Source of the DNA: a bacterium | Lineage (GTDB): Bacteria > CAIWAD01 | Assembly: GCA_030429345.1 (NCBI GenBank) | Contig: JAUIFJ010000019.1 | Location: forward strand, 1 to 64,000 | Direction: 5' to 3' | Length of the DNA: 64,000 nucleotides | The notes under the pieces: model-generated | What the model saw: the letters and a program-made list of their open reading frames with translations, nothing else | Databases searched by the model: none | What the model was told of the DNA's origin: nothing | Program-made: the position numbers and the translations under genes | Part shown: piece after piece, positions 17,254 to 28,000 of the stretch | How positions within the stretch are numbered: position 1 is the stretch's first letter | How the letters are laid out: each line of letters opens with the position of its first letter

Positions 17254-18603
17254 CTAGTCCTCCGGTGTGTATTGCCAGTTCTCGAGGAAGCGGATGTCGA
17301 AATCCCCGCTCCGGAAGGTCTCGTCCTGGAGCAGCTGCCGGTGGAAGGGGATGGTGGTCCGCAGGTCATCGATCACGTATTCGTCGAGAGCGCGCAGCAT
17401 GCGCTGGATCGCCGCCTCGCGGTTGGCGGCGTGCACGATCAGCTTGCTGAGCAGGCTGTCGTAGTGGGTGGGCACTTCGTAGCCCTGGTAGATGTGGCTG
17501 TCGACGCGCACGCCCGGACCGCCGGGCAGGTTGAGCGCCCTCACCGGACCGGCGAAAGGCATGAAATTGCGCGCCGGATCCTCGGCGTTGATGCGGCATT
17601 CAATGGAATGGCCCTTGAGCCGGATCTGCTCCTGGCGGATGCTCAGTTTCTCGCCGGCGGCGGAGCGGATCATCTCCTTGATCAGGTCGACGCCGGTTAC
17701 CAGTTCGGTTACCGGGTGCTCGACCTGGATGCGCGTGTTCATTTCCATGAAATAGAACTCGCGCCCGTCCAGCAGGAACTCGATGGTGCCGGCGCTCTGG
17801 TAGTGGACCGATTGGGCTGCCGCCACGGCCGCCCGGCCCATGCGATCGCGCAGCTCCTCGTCGACCGCCGGGCTGGGGCTTTCCTCGAGCAGCTTCTGGT
17901 GCCGCCGCTGGATCGAGCAGTCGCGCTCGCCCAGGTGGATCACATTGCCGTGCTGGTCGCCCAGCACCTGCACTTCCACGTGGCGGGGCTTGACGAGGAA
18001 CTTCTCCAGGTAGAGGCCCGGATTGCCGAAGCCCGCCTGGGCTTCGCTGCGGGCGGTATCAAAGGCCTTCTTCAGGTCGTCGGGGCCCTGGGCGATGCGC
18101 ATGCCGCGCCCTCCGCCGCCGGCCGTGGCCTTGAGAATGACCGGATAGCCTACTTTCTCCGCCTGGCGGGCGGCTTCCTCCACATCCTCCAGCAGGCCCT
18201 CGGAACCCGGAATCACGGGCACGCCCGCGGCGCGCATGGTGGCCTTGGCCGTCGCCTTGTCGCCCATGCCGCGGATCATTTCGCCGGTGGGCCCGACGAA
18301 GGCCACGCCGTGCTCGCGGCACATGTCGGCGAATTCGGCGTTTTCGGCCAGGAAGCCGTAGCCCGGATGCAGGCTGTCGGCGCCGCTGACCTCGACGGCG
18401 CTCAGGATGCTGCGCGTATTGAGGTAGCTGTCTTTGGAGGGGGGCGGCCCGATACAGACCGATCGGTCGGCCATGCGCACCGGCATGCTCTCGGTGTCGG
18501 CCGTCGAATGGACGGCAACGGTCTCGATGCCCAGCTCGCGGCAGGCCCGAATCACCCGAAGGGCGATCTCGCCGCGATTCGCAATCAGCATGCGCTTGAA
18601 CAA
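17254..18603 (-). CDS. accC: Acetyl-CoA carboxylase, biotin carboxylase subunit
   Basis: ATP-dependent carboxylation of biotin on AccB, the first half-reaction of malonyl-CoA synthesis. 449 residues, full length. N-terminal [14 protein letters not shown], the ATP-grasp glycine loop [11 protein letters not shown], catalytic [16 protein letters not shown] and the [11 protein letters not shown] block are all present. I start it at TTG (18603), which has a well-spaced GGAGG ribosome site and matches the usual N-terminus; an ATG four codons later lacks one. A TTG start may limit translation relative to accB. It follows accB in the efp-accB-accC order common in bacteria. Confidence 0.95.
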   Translation of the reverse strand: MFKRMLIANRGEIALRVIRACRELGIETVAVHSTADTESMPVRMADRSVCIGPPPSKDSYLNTRSILSAVEVSGADSLHPGYGFLAENAEFADMCREHGVAFVGPTGEMIRGMGDKATAKATMRAAGVPVIPGSEGLLEDVEEAARQAEKVGYPVILKATAGGGGRGMRIAQGPDDLKKAFDTARSEAQAGFGNPGLYLEKFLVKPRHVEVQVLGDQHGNVIHLGERDCSIQRRHQKLLEESPSPAVDEELRDRMGRAAVAAAQSVHYQSAGTIEFLLDGREFYFMEMNTRIQVEHPVTELVTGVDLIKEMIRSAAGEKLSIRQEQIRLKGHSIECRINAEDPARNFMPFAGPVRALNLPGGPGVRVDSHIYQGYEVPTHYDSLLSKLIVHAANREAAIQRMLRALDEYVIDDLRTTIPFHRQLLQDETFRSGDFDIRFLENWQYTPED

Positions 18604-18632
18604 GGGAAGCCTCCAGGCTGGCCGCGCGGGCG

Positions 18633-19115
18633 CTAGGGTTGGATGCGGAAGAGCACCTGATCGAACTGGACCGGCTGGCTGTTCTCCACGAGGATCTCGA
18701 CGATGGTTCCGGCTTCTTCGGCCTCGATCTCGTTCATGATCTTCATGGCTTCCAGGATGCAGAGGGTCTGCCCCTTCTTGACTGTATCACCGACCTTGAC
18801 GAAGTCCGGCGATTCGGGATTCGGAGCGGCGTAGAAGGTGCCCACCATGGGCGAGCGGACCTCGACGCCTCCGGCCTTGGGAGCCGGCTCGGGCGTGGCC
18901 TGGGGGGCCGCTTCCGCGGGGGCGGCAGGGGCCGGGGCGGCGGGCGCCGGAGCCGCCTGCGCGGGGATCACCTGGGGCGCGGCCGGCAGCAGGGCCTCGT
19001 CGGCAGGAAGGGTCTTCTCGATGCGGATCGCCAGCCCCTCTTCCTCGATTTCCAGGGAGGAGATGGCTGCGCCTTCGACCAGCTTGACCAGCTTGCGTAC
19101 TTCGTTGAAATCCAT
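18633..19115 (-). CDS. accB: Acetyl-CoA carboxylase, biotin carboxyl carrier protein
   Basis: Biotin carrier of acetyl-CoA carboxylase. 160 residues: a short N-terminal dimerisation-type helix region ([16 protein letters not shown]), an Ala/Pro-rich flexible linker at about 50-85 ([14 protein letters not shown]), then the biotinyl domain with the modified lysine in [14 protein letters not shown] and the thumb-containing [20 protein letters not shown] chose the ATG at 19115; the frame is open to 19196, but that extension is basic and unlike the family. The ribosome site is weak (AGAGAAAG). Confidence 0.94.
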   Translation of the reverse strand: MDFNEVRKLVKLVEGAAISSLEIEEEGLAIRIEKTLPADEALLPAAPQVIPAQAAPAPAAPAPAAPAEAAPQATPEPAPKAGGVEVRSPMVGTFYAAPNPESPDFVKVGDTVKKGQTLCILEAMKIMNEIEAEEAGTIVEILVENSQPVQFDQVLFRIQP

Positions 19116-19220
19116 AGCGCGCTTTCTCTTGGAGCCCTTGGGGCTGTGTGGCACCTGACTGCGTGGCAATAAGTCAAACGCCCGCTTCAGGGGCAAGACT
19201 GTCCCCGGCCATCGCAGGGG

Positions 19221-19784
19221 CTAATTCTTGACGCGCTCCACGTATTCGCGCTTGCGGGTGTCGACCTTGATCATTTCCCCTTCGCTGACGAAGAAGGGCA
19301 CCTGGACGACGGCGCCGGTTTCCAGGGTCGCCGGCTTCTTGCTGCCGGAGGCGGTGTCGCCCTTTTCGTTGGGATCGGTCTTGGCAATGGCCAGCTCCAC
19401 GTGGATCGGCAGCTCCAGGCCCAGGGCTTTTTCGCCGTGGAAGAGAATGCTGACCATCACGTTTTCCTTCATCAGGTCGACCACGTCGGCGACCGCATCC
19501 TCGTCCAGCAGGATCTGCTCGTAGGTGTCGTTGTCCATGAAGGTGTAGCCGCTGGCGTCCTTGTAGAGGTACTGCATGTCGCGGCGTTCGAGGCGCACTT
19601 CCTCGACCTTTTCGCCGCTGCGGAAGGTATTGTCGATCACCTTGCCCGTCGTGACGCTTTTCAGCTTGGTGCGGACGAAGGCGCCGCCCTTGCCGGGCTT
19701 CACGTGCTGGAACTCGATGATGCTGAAGAGATCATGATTGAACTTGATGGTCATGCCATTGCGGAAATCCGCCGTCGAGGCCAT
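19221..19784 (-). CDS. efp: Translation elongation factor P
   Basis: Rescues ribosomes stalled at polyproline stretches. 187 residues in three beta-barrel domains. The tip loop reads KPGKGGAFVRTKLK; its PGKG lysine is the position modified (for example lysylated) in many bacteria, though no modifying enzyme is visible here. A GGATAGACCCC ribosome site precedes the ATG. It lies 48 bases after ligA and 105 bases ahead of accB. The polyproline-containing sorted proteins and AccB linker in this window are possible clients (inference). Confidence 0.96.
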   Translation of the reverse strand: MASTADFRNGMTIKFNHDLFSIIEFQHVKPGKGGAFVRTKLKSVTTGKVIDNTFRSGEKVEEVRLERRDMQYLYKDASGYTFMDNDTYEQILLDEDAVADVVDLMKENVMVSILFHGEKALGLELPIHVELAIAKTDPNEKGDTASGSKKPATLETGAVVQVPFFVSEGEMIKVDTRKREYVERVKN

Positions 19785-19832
19785 GGGGTCTATCCTTTCT
19801 CACTGTGAGCGACTGTGTGTCCGTGGCAGGGC

Positions 19833-21854
19833 TCAGTCCCCGAGAGCATCCAGGAACTGCTCTTCGTCGAGGACGGGCACGCCCAGGCTTTCGGCCTTCG
19901 CGCGTTTGCTGCCCGCCTTGTCACCGGCGACAAGATAATCGGTTTTTCGGGAGATGCTGCTGCTGACCTGCGCTCCCTGGCGACGGAGTTTCTCCGCCGC
20001 CTCCTGCCGGCCCATGGAGGCCAGGGTGCCGGTGAGCACGACGGTCTTGCCGCTGAAGAAACCTTCCATCGCCGAAGCGCCGGCGGCTGCCGGGCTGGTC
20101 CGCTCCAGGTCGAACCCTGCTTCGCGGGCCTCCCGCAGGCGCTGCATGCCGATCGGCGAGTCGAACCACTCGCGCAGGCTGCGGGCAATGGCCGGCCCCA
20201 CATCGGCGACGGCCAGCAGCTCGTCTTCCCCGGCCTCGCTCAGGCGGGAAATGCTCCCGAAGGCGGCCAGCAGGCTGCGGGCGACGGTCTCGCCCACGTG
20301 GCGAATGCCCAGGGCGAAGAGCAGGCGTTCCGGCGCCTGTTCCAGGGAAGCCTTCAGCGAACCCAGGGCCCTGGCGGCGCTCTTCGGCCCCATGCGTTCC
20401 AGCCCCGCCAGCGGCTCCTCCTGCAGGTGATACAGGTCGAAGGGCCCGCGGACCAGCCCCTTTTCGAGCAGGGCCGCCAGCAGGGCGGGGCCGACGCCGT
20501 CGACATCCAGGGCCTTGCGTGAGACAAAGTGCTCGAGCAGCGCCTGGCGCTGGGCCGGGCACTCGGGATTGGGGCAGCGCAGGGCGACCTCCTCCCGCTC
20601 GAGTGTTGTATCACAGACCGGGCAGCCGGTGGGCTCCTCCACCCCCACCTCGCCCTCCGGGGGAACGACGGGCCCCAGCACCTTGGGGATCACCTCCCCG
20701 CCCTTCTCGACGAAGACCTTCTGCCCCGGCGCTACCCGCTTGCGACGGATCTCCGCCGCGTTGTGCAGGGTCGCCCGCGCCACCGTGCTGCCGTCGAGCA
20801 GCACAGGCTCCAGTTCGGCCACCGGTGTGACAATACCCGTGCGTCCCACCTGCCAGGTGATCTTCTTGAGCAGGGTCGTCGCCTGCAGGGCAGGGAACTT
20901 GAAGGCCATCGCCCAGCGGGGAGCGCGGTTGGTGAAGCCCAGTTCCTTGCGCGCCGCCAGCTCGTTGAGCTTGATCACGACACCGTCCGTCTCCACCGGC
21001 AGGTCCAGCCGCTGTTCCCGCCACTCTTCCAGCAGAGCCTCGAGCATGCCGAAGCCGCGGCAGACACGACCGTGGGGGAAGACCGGCAGGCCCCAGTCGG
21101 CCAGCTGGCGAACCAGGTCCTCCTGGCTGCCGATGCCGGGCGGGGCCAGCGGGGATTCATAAAGGTAGACGCGCAGCAGGCGTTCGCGCACCTGGGCCGG
21201 ATCCTGCAGCTTGAGGCTGCCCGCCGCCGTGTTGCGCGGATTGGCGAAGAGCTTCTGCCCGGCCTCGGCGCGCTGGCGGTTGAGCCGCTCAAAGTCCTGG
21301 CGGTGGATCACGACCTCGCCGCGCAGCAGCAGGCGCTTCGGCGCCGAGGCCGGCAGGACCAGGGGCAGGTTGCGGAGCGTGCGCGCGGCGGCGGTGATCT
21401 CCTCGCCTTGCAGGCCGTCTCCGCGTGTCGCTGCGCGCTGCAAGCGCCCCTCTTCGTACTCCAGGGAGATCGAGGCCCCGTCGAGCTTGTACTCGCAGTG
21501 CCAGTCCAGCTCCCCGGCCTCCCGCTCCAGGCCCTGGGCGGCGCGCTGCAGGAAGTCGCCCAGCTCCTCCGTGGAATAGGAATTGTTGAGCGAGTACATG
21601 CGGGGTTCGTGATGCACGACCGGCAGGTCGCCCTCGAGGGGAGCCCCGACGCGGTGGCCGGGGCTGTCTTCCGTGATCCATTCCGGGTGGAGCCGCTCGA
21701 CGGCCTGCAGTTCGCGGTAGAGGCGGTCCCATTCGCTGTCGGCGATCTCCGGCCGTCCCTGGTAGTAGAGCACGCTGTGCCGGTTGAGCGCCGTCACGCG
21801 CTCCCGGTAGCCCTCGTGTGTGACACTCGCGGGATCGAATGTCTTCGCGGCCAT
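19833..21854 (-). CDS. ligA: NAD-dependent DNA ligase LigA
   Basis: Joins nicks in duplex DNA using NAD+, for replication and repair. 673 residues, full length. Adenylated lysine is Lys123 in EYKLDGASIS. An OB-fold follows, then a four-cysteine zinc finger (CPVC ... CPNPEC), helix-hairpin-helix repeats (about 500-580) and a C-terminal BRCT domain (FSGKTVVLTGTLASMGR onward). The start lies 9 bases after the apt stop behind a run of G that serves as ribosome site, implying coupling to apt. Confidence 0.97.
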   Translation of the reverse strand: MAAKTFDPASVTHEGYRERVTALNRHSVLYYQGRPEIADSEWDRLYRELQAVERLHPEWITEDSPGHRVGAPLEGDLPVVHHEPRMYSLNNSYSTEELGDFLQRAAQGLEREAGELDWHCEYKLDGASISLEYEEGRLQRAATRGDGLQGEEITAAARTLRNLPLVLPASAPKRLLLRGEVVIHRQDFERLNRQRAEAGQKLFANPRNTAAGSLKLQDPAQVRERLLRVYLYESPLAPPGIGSQEDLVRQLADWGLPVFPHGRVCRGFGMLEALLEEWREQRLDLPVETDGVVIKLNELAARKELGFTNRAPRWAMAFKFPALQATTLLKKITWQVGRTGIVTPVAELEPVLLDGSTVARATLHNAAEIRRKRVAPGQKVFVEKGGEVIPKVLGPVVPPEGEVGVEEPTGCPVCDTTLEREEVALRCPNPECPAQRQALLEHFVSRKALDVDGVGPALLAALLEKGLVRGPFDLYHLQEEPLAGLERMGPKSAARALGSLKASLEQAPERLLFALGIRHVGETVARSLLAAFGSISRLSEAGEDELLAVADVGPAIARSLREWFDSPIGMQRLREAREAGFDLERTSPAAAGASAMEGFFSGKTVVLTGTLASMGRQEAAEKLRRQGAQVSSSISRKTDYLVAGDKAGSKRAKAESLGVPVLDEEQFLDALGD

Positions 21855-21863
21855 TCCCCCCCC

Positions 21864-22394
21864 CTATTCGCCAGTCACATGCAGCAGGGAGTGAACCTTC
21901 AGGCCGGCGGCTTCCAGGCGCTTGCGCCCCTGCAGGAAATCCAGCTCGACGACGCAGAGCACGCCGGCCACTTCGGCTCCCAGGCGCCGCACCAGGGCCG
22001 CCGAAGCCATCAGGGTGCCCCCCGTGGCCAACAGGTCGTCCACCAGCAAGACGCGGTCGCCGGGTCCGCAGGCGTCCTTGTGGATCTCGAGGGCATCCGT
22101 GCCGTACTCCAGTTCGTACTCTTCGCGGATGCACTCCCAGGGCAGCTTGCCCGGCTTGCGGATCGGCAGGAAGCCCCGCCCCTGCCGCAATGCGAGGGCT
22201 GACCCGAAGAGAAAACCCCGGCTTTCCATGCCGGCAATGCGGTCATGCCCCTCTGCCGGGTAGGCCGCCTCGCACTGCGTGATGCATTCGCGAAAGGCCT
22301 CCGGCGAGGCGAGCAGCGGGGTAATGTCCTTGAAGCCGATGCCCGGCTTGGGGAAATCGGGCACCGTTCGGATGTACTCGGCCAGGTTCATCAT
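21864..22394 (-). CDS. apt: Adenine phosphoribosyltransferase
   Basis: Salvages adenine to AMP with PRPP. 176 residues, full length. The PRPP-binding loop reads VLLVDDLLATGGTL (about 118-131) and the family N-terminus IRTVPDFPKPGIGFKDITPLL is intact. Two adjacent ATGs compete as start; the second (22391) is better spaced from the GAGG ribosome site. It is the first gene of the minus-strand run that ends with uvrC, and a dispersed inverted repeat lies just upstream. Confidence 0.96.
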   Translation of the reverse strand: MMNLAEYIRTVPDFPKPGIGFKDITPLLASPEAFRECITQCEAAYPAEGHDRIAGMESRGFLFGSALALRQGRGFLPIRKPGKLPWECIREEYELEYGTDALEIHKDACGPGDRVLLVDDLLATGGTLMASAALVRRLGAEVAGVLCVVELDFLQGRKRLEAAGLKVHSLLHVTGE

Positions 22395-22415
22395 AAATCC
22401 TCTTTTGGGGATCCC

Positions 22416-22540
22416 GCACGGAGATCACAGAGAATTCCGAGATCACGGAGGAAGAGATATATACAAGTAGTTGACTTTCCATCAACACTCTTCTCTGTGC
22501 TCCCTGTTTCCTCCATGCCCTCTGTGCGAGTTCTTTCTAG
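22416..22540. repeat. Dispersed inverted-repeat element, GCACGGAG type
   Basis: Left arm starting GCACGGAGATCACAGAG and right arm ending CCCTCTGTGCGAGTTCTT are imperfect inverted copies around an AT-richer centre. Similar elements lie at 30994, 35635 (one arm), 55434 and within 57811. This copy sits in the apt upstream region. Confidence 0.75.
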
Positions 22541-22633
22541 AGTTTGGCATGAAAGCCGGTGGCCCTTGAAGGCTATAAAGGAATATGCGAAAGCAAGAGG
22601 GCTGGTGCTGCCCGGAAAGGAAGAGGGCTCGAA

Positions 22634-22672
22634 GGAAAAAGACGCCTGCCCGGCCAACTGGACAGGCAGGCG
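22634..22672 (-). terminator. Rho-independent terminator after the 22685 gene
   Basis: On the minus strand an 8-bp perfect stem (CGCCTGCC / GGCAGGCG) with a 14-base loop is followed directly by TCTTTTTCC. It starts 13 bases past the stop codon of the secreted-protein gene, so it ends that transcript before apt. Confidence 0.85.
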
Positions 22673-22684
22673 CTGATACCGGAC

Positions 22685-25012
22685 CTAACGCAGGAGCAGA
22701 AGCTTTCGCGTTTCGACCTCTCCGTTCTGGCGCAGCTGCAGGAAGTAGACGCCACTAGCCAGCTTTCCGGCATCGAAACGCAGGGCGTGCTCCCCGGCGG
22801 GCAGGGCCTCGTCGACCAGGCTCGCCACCCGGGCTCCGAGGAGATTGTAGACCTCCAGCCGGACCGGCCCGGCCTGGGCCAGCTGGAAGGTGACGCGGGT
22901 ACTCGGGTTGAAGGGATTGGGCGCGGGGGCTCCCAGGGCGAAGGTCGGGGGGAGCGGCTCCCGGTCCAGGGCCGTCTGCGCCGTGTAGCGGTAACTCCTC
23001 AGGCCGCCATCGAGCACATAGACGGTTTCACCCAGTGCGACAAGGTCTCGCCCGCTTGATGTGGACACGGAGTCGCTCCAGCAGTCGATGCGGGGATCCG
23101 AGGGATCCTCCAGGTTCAGGTGACCGATGCCGCGATAGCCACTGGAGAGGACCACACCCCGCTCGTCCGAGAACAGACGTGGCCCGCGCAGCTCAATGTC
23201 GAGCTGGCCCAAGTGGGCCGGGAAGGGCAGATAGTCCAGGCTGTAGATGCGGATGCCCCAGTTGCCGGCCACCAGCAGCATGTTCTCGTGGATCAGGAAC
23301 TCGTCGGAACCAGGCACGAGGGGGCGTCCTCCGATGAGGGCGTCTTCGCCGGGACCATCCAAGTCCAGAATGTCCACGCCTTCGTCCCAGACCAGCAGCA
23401 GGTGGTTGCCATAGGCCAGGATCCGCTCATGCCGGTTGTACTCCAGCTCGTAGCTGCCGCGCGGCTGGGGATTCCAGGGCACGCCAAGGTCGTAGGCGAA
23501 GAGGCGCCTCCGGTTGTTGAGCACGAAGAGGCGCTCCTCGTCCACCTGGATGGCGCGCAGCGAATAGTTGTTGTATACCGGAATCCCGGCCACTGGAACC
23601 ATGTCCGTGTGGGAACCGCAGTCCAGCACCTGCAAGCCGGCGGGCTCATCCGATTGGGGTTCGTATACGATCAGGTGGCCATCGGCGCTCATCCGCCTGA
23701 TCCGGCCCGGGCATTCCGTTTCCGCGAGGAGGACGGGAGCCTGCCCGTCGGCCGTGTGCTCCAGACGGATCATGCCCAGGCTGCCGCTGAGCAGCAGGCT
23801 TCCGTCCAGGACCTGCATGTGCTGGTAGGATTCCGGAAAGCCAAAGTGTTGCAGCCGAAGCACCTGGCCCTCGTGTCCCAGGGAGAGAAGGGTGATTCGT
23901 TCCTCTCCAGAGCGCAGAGCCAGCCGATTGCCGGAAAAGGCCCGAGGATAGAGGATGGAGGATTCCAGCTCGTCGGCGCTCACCGTGTTCAGAATCTGAG
24001 GGGCAGCGGGATCTTCCATGTCCAACACCTGCAGGCGCGTCGGGCGCTCGGCTTCCGAATGGTTGCCCGGTTTTCCGGCTTCGCTATTCAATACCCTGAC
24101 CAGTGCCCGGTTGCCCGCGGGAAGGACCATGTCCACCGGATCCCGGGCATCCCAGGTCGTCTGCAGGTCCAGCACGCCCTCCGGGTTTGCGCGGTATACG
24201 GGTAGCAGGTGCAATTGGTCGTTGGTCCGGGGCTGGCAATATACCAGCGAGTCGGCGGCCCCGCGGAAGAAGACATGCCCCAGATCATTGACGGGTCCAT
24301 GATCGGGCAGCGGGGAGGCACTGAAATCCAGAACCTTGATCCGCAAATGGGTCAAGTTCTCCATATGCACGCTTTCTAGCAGCATTCGCTCGCCGAATGC
24401 ATGGAGCCTGTCCGGTCGATCGTCCCCCTCGAGGGGCTGAGAGCCCTGGAAGGTCAGCTCGCCGGTTTCGGCTATGCTGTGGACTTCCAGCGCGTAGTGG
24501 GCTTGTGGCCAAGCGTAGTCACTTGTCAGCAGGACCAGGTGGGACCCGGCGGTTTCGGCATCCAGCAACCACCAGCCCGGCTGCTGGACGTCCAAGGGCT
24601 GCTGCTGCAACAAGACCGGCGAGGAGGGGTCGGCAAGGGTGTATACATGCGCTTCCTGGGTCCCGCTCGTCAAGAGCAGAAGCCGGGCCCCTTCCGGCTG
24701 GTAGCGAAACCACCAGGAGGACAAGTGCTGATCCAGCGCCGCAACGACCCCGGGTTCTCCATCCTCGGGAAAGGCGACGACGGACAGGCGCCCGTTCAGC
24801 CGGTAGAAGGCGTGGGTATCATCCAGCAGGGCCAGATCGGCATGCCAGCCCTCCAGTTCTCCATCGTGCGGAAGGCCTTCCTCGAAACACTCCTGGGCGG
24901 GCACCGCGGCGTGCCAGACGGGCAGAAGAAGGTACAGGGCCAATCGGAGGAAGCCGGGCCGGTTGGTTTGGTGGATCAAGGACCGTCCGTGACTCTCAAG
25001 CGGGGTTGCCAT
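22685..25012 (-). CDS. Secreted beta-propeller-like protein with FlgD-like sorting domain
   Basis: 775 residues. A basic N-terminus precedes the signal core (LRLALYLLLPVWHAAVPA, about 22-39). The body is a run of short strand-rich segments of the type LLLTSG...VYTL, LQVLDM and LRIKVLDFS, resembling LVIVD-type propeller repeats. The C-terminal 80 residues are the sorting domain: APNPFNPSTRVTFQL, YNLLGARVASL, SGVYFLQL, ending RKLLLLR. An AGGAG ribosome site fixes the ATG at 25012. The gap to the upstream gene is 49 bases, so it is probably co-transcribed with it; a terminator follows. The sorting domain is almost identical, in protein and DNA, to that of the upstream neighbour. Confidence 0.82.
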   Translation of the reverse strand: MATPLESHGRSLIHQTNRPGFLRLALYLLLPVWHAAVPAQECFEEGLPHDGELEGWHADLALLDDTHAFYRLNGRLSVVAFPEDGEPGVVAALDQHLSSWWFRYQPEGARLLLLTSGTQEAHVYTLADPSSPVLLQQQPLDVQQPGWWLLDAETAGSHLVLLTSDYAWPQAHYALEVHSIAETGELTFQGSQPLEGDDRPDRLHAFGERMLLESVHMENLTHLRIKVLDFSASPLPDHGPVNDLGHVFFRGAADSLVYCQPRTNDQLHLLPVYRANPEGVLDLQTTWDARDPVDMVLPAGNRALVRVLNSEAGKPGNHSEAERPTRLQVLDMEDPAAPQILNTVSADELESSILYPRAFSGNRLALRSGEERITLLSLGHEGQVLRLQHFGFPESYQHMQVLDGSLLLSGSLGMIRLEHTADGQAPVLLAETECPGRIRRMSADGHLIVYEPQSDEPAGLQVLDCGSHTDMVPVAGIPVYNNYSLRAIQVDEERLFVLNNRRRLFAYDLGVPWNPQPRGSYELEYNRHERILAYGNHLLLVWDEGVDILDLDGPGEDALIGGRPLVPGSDEFLIHENMLLVAGNWGIRIYSLDYLPFPAHLGQLDIELRGPRLFSDERGVVLSSGYRGIGHLNLEDPSDPRIDCWSDSVSTSSGRDLVALGETVYVLDGGLRSYRYTAQTALDREPLPPTFALGAPAPNPFNPSTRVTFQLAQAGPVRLEVYNLLGARVASLVDEALPAGEHALRFDAGKLASGVYFLQLRQNGEVETRKLLLLR

Positions 25013-25061
25013 GGTCTTCTCCTAGGATTCAGCTGGTGTATACAGGCGTGCAGCGGATTCG

Positions 25062-28000
25062 CTAGCGCAGCAGCAGCATCTTCCGTGTATCGACTCGTCC
25101 TTCCTGCTGCAGCTGTAGGAAATAGACCCCGCTGGCCAGTTCTCCAGCCTCGAATCGCAAAGCATGTTCGCCGGCGGGCAGGACCTCGTCGACCAGGCTC
25201 GCCACCCGGGCTCCGAGGAGATTGTAGACCTCCAGCCGTACCGGACCGGCCTGGGCCAGCTGGAAGGTCACGCGGGTACTCGGGTTGAAGGGGTTGGGCG
25301 CGGGAGAGTGAAGGGCGAAGGCCGCTGGCCGATGCCGCTTCTCTGGCACGCTGACCTCCTCGAGCACATGCGGCCCGAACCACAGCGCGCTGCTGTCTCT
25401 CACGACATGCTGGCCGTAGAGCCCGATCACCAGCCCTTCGCTGCCATCCGGGGACTCGATGAAAGCCCGGACAGGGGCCGCGTCAGATTCCTCGTCCAAA
25501 AGGAGATAGCTGAATCGAAGGCTGGCATCCGGAGCATGCATTCTCAACTGGAGTTTCAGAAGATCCTGATACCCATAGCGACTCCAGTTGCGGAACTCGA
25601 GCAGCAGACCCTCCGGCTCCATGCGGTAGAGCACCTGGCTGCTGTCCGGCAGCGTGTGTTCGGCCATGCAGCCGCTGAAGAATCCGTTCGGGCCATCCGG
25701 AGTGGGAACGGATATCTGCCAAAAGGGAAGCTCCGGGCAATCGGGCTGGAAGCAGACCCAGCCCAGGCGCGAAAGGTAGATCTCCTCGTGGGACTCGCCG
25801 TAATACAGGAAGGGACTACCCAATGGCAGGGGGCCGGCCAGTCCCTCCTCGGGAAAGACGACTGGCTGAAAGCCTTCCGGGTCGGCCCATTCGAAGACGG
25901 CCGCCGGATCCGATTCTTCCGTGATCCACCCGTTTCCGAAACTGTCGGGCCCGCCTTCCACCCAGCGGATATCATGGAAGACTTCGGTGCTGTCCGCAAG
26001 CGTGGGGCGAGCCTCCGAGTGCATCACGAAAACCGGCCGTACGACACTGAATCCCAGCCCCGTCGGCAGGGAGGTCTCCATCTGCAAAATCAGGCTGTCC
26101 CCGGGCTCGACCCAGGGCGTCCGCTCGATGACTTCGTCATTGTGTCGCACAACCGCATCGAACCAGGACTGGCTGCGCGTCTCGACGGGGTAGCGATCCG
26201 CCTGCGTGCCGCGGTTCCAGAGGACGACTTCCGCCAGGACGGACTGGCCGGCAATCACCTCCTCCTGGTACCTTTCCGCCCAGAGACGGAAGAAGTACTC
26301 CGCTTCCACCAGTTGAATGCGATAGCTCCGCCCGGGCAGCAGCCAGAAGGGATGATTCGCCCGCCGCATCACAAGCCCCGTGTCTCCCCCTTGGTCCTCC
26401 ATGCCGACGGCCAGCTCCCGGAAGGACCAGGACTCCGTGTTGAGGCCGCCATGATGGATCCAGACCTCGTCCGTTGCCGTGTCGATCACGAGCTGGGCAT
26501 TGTCGAAAGCCTGCTGTTCGGCGTCGGAGGTGGATTGCGCCAGGCGCTCCCAGGATATGACCAGCCGGTTGTCGGTCGTGAATCCGTACCAGGCCTGCAG
26601 GGAATCCAGGTTGAACCAGCGTTTCGACAGGGCATAGATCTGCTCATTGGGAAGGTTGGGTTCCACGAACATGAAGGATTCGGCATTGCCGTCGCCCATT
26701 TGCGCCGGATCAAAGCCGACCCGTCCCTGTGCGCGGATCCAGATCTGGGATCGGTTCTGGCCATAAAAGGCCAGCTCACCGGGAAGATCCACGGGTCCCA
26801 ACACGGTGTCGTGCTCCACGAAGTCCAGGGCGATCCGAGACTCCTCGGGAAGCTCGATCCAGCTTGCCGGAGTCCCCTCGGGGTGGTTGCCGCCGTACCA
26901 GCGATTGCCCCAGGCATCCACGCCATGGGAAGCCAGGACGGAGATTGCACAGGGGAGGCTGCCTTCCACGGCCGGGTCGAACTGGCTGTGTGCTTCCAGG
27001 ACGAACTCGTCGCTCCAGGAGCTGTCCGCCAGGGGCGCTTCGCAGCGCAGGAAGAGCCGCTGAGTCTGCCAATGTTCCAGAAAGGCACTGTGTGAGACTT
27101 CTGTGCCCAGGCTGTCCACTACGTTCCAGGAAACCACGGGATCTACTCCCTCGATCAGGAAAGTGAATCGGTCGAGCCCGGTACCGCGGTTCTGGATCGT
27201 GAAGGGAAGTGTCGTCACACCCCCGGCATCTGCGAAGCCTTCAACTTCCTCCGGCAAGTGCACCAGATGAAGTGGCGCAGGACCGAGTCCGAAGCGAAGA
27301 CTCCACTCCGGGGGAAGACCCGTCGGGATCCCCTCCATGAGAACCACCAGGCTGTCCAGCTCCTCCGCATGCCGCAGGCTCACTTCGATTTCGGGTCTCT
27401 CGTCCACAGGGACGTTCGTGTATTGGCAGGTCAGGGTGCGCTCGTCCAGGTCGATCACGGCCTGAGCCCGGGCGCCGACTCCCTGCCGGTCGATGGTAAC
27501 GACTAGATGTCCGGTACCGGGGTCAATTCCGTAATACCAGAAGCGGTGGCTCAGGGTGCCGTCGAAGCCATAAAAGCGCAGGCGTTCCGGCTCCGTGGAC
27601 CCGGTATCCGCAAAGAAGCGCAGTTCGCCAGACTGGTGGATCGCAAAAAATTCGTGATACCGGCCATTGAGATACAAGGGTTCCGGCAAAGGAAGCCGAT
27701 CCGTTTCCCCCCAGTCGAAGTCCGGGAAGATCCGCTGTGCTGCCGGCAAAATGATCCAACTCGCGTCGAGGCTGTCCGTCTCGCTGGACCACCAGCGATT
27801 GCCGAAAGAGTCGGGCCCGCCGGAACGCAATGGTATGATTTCCGTGAGCAGTGGAATGGACATGCTGGCTTCAGGATCCACCTCGCTGCTCACTTCGAAA
27901 ACGGCTTGATCCACATGGGCTTCCTGCAGATCCAGGACCTGGGTTCGCAGCACCAGCTCCAGCCTTTGCTGCGGTTGCAGCAGGCCGGTCTGGCTGACAG

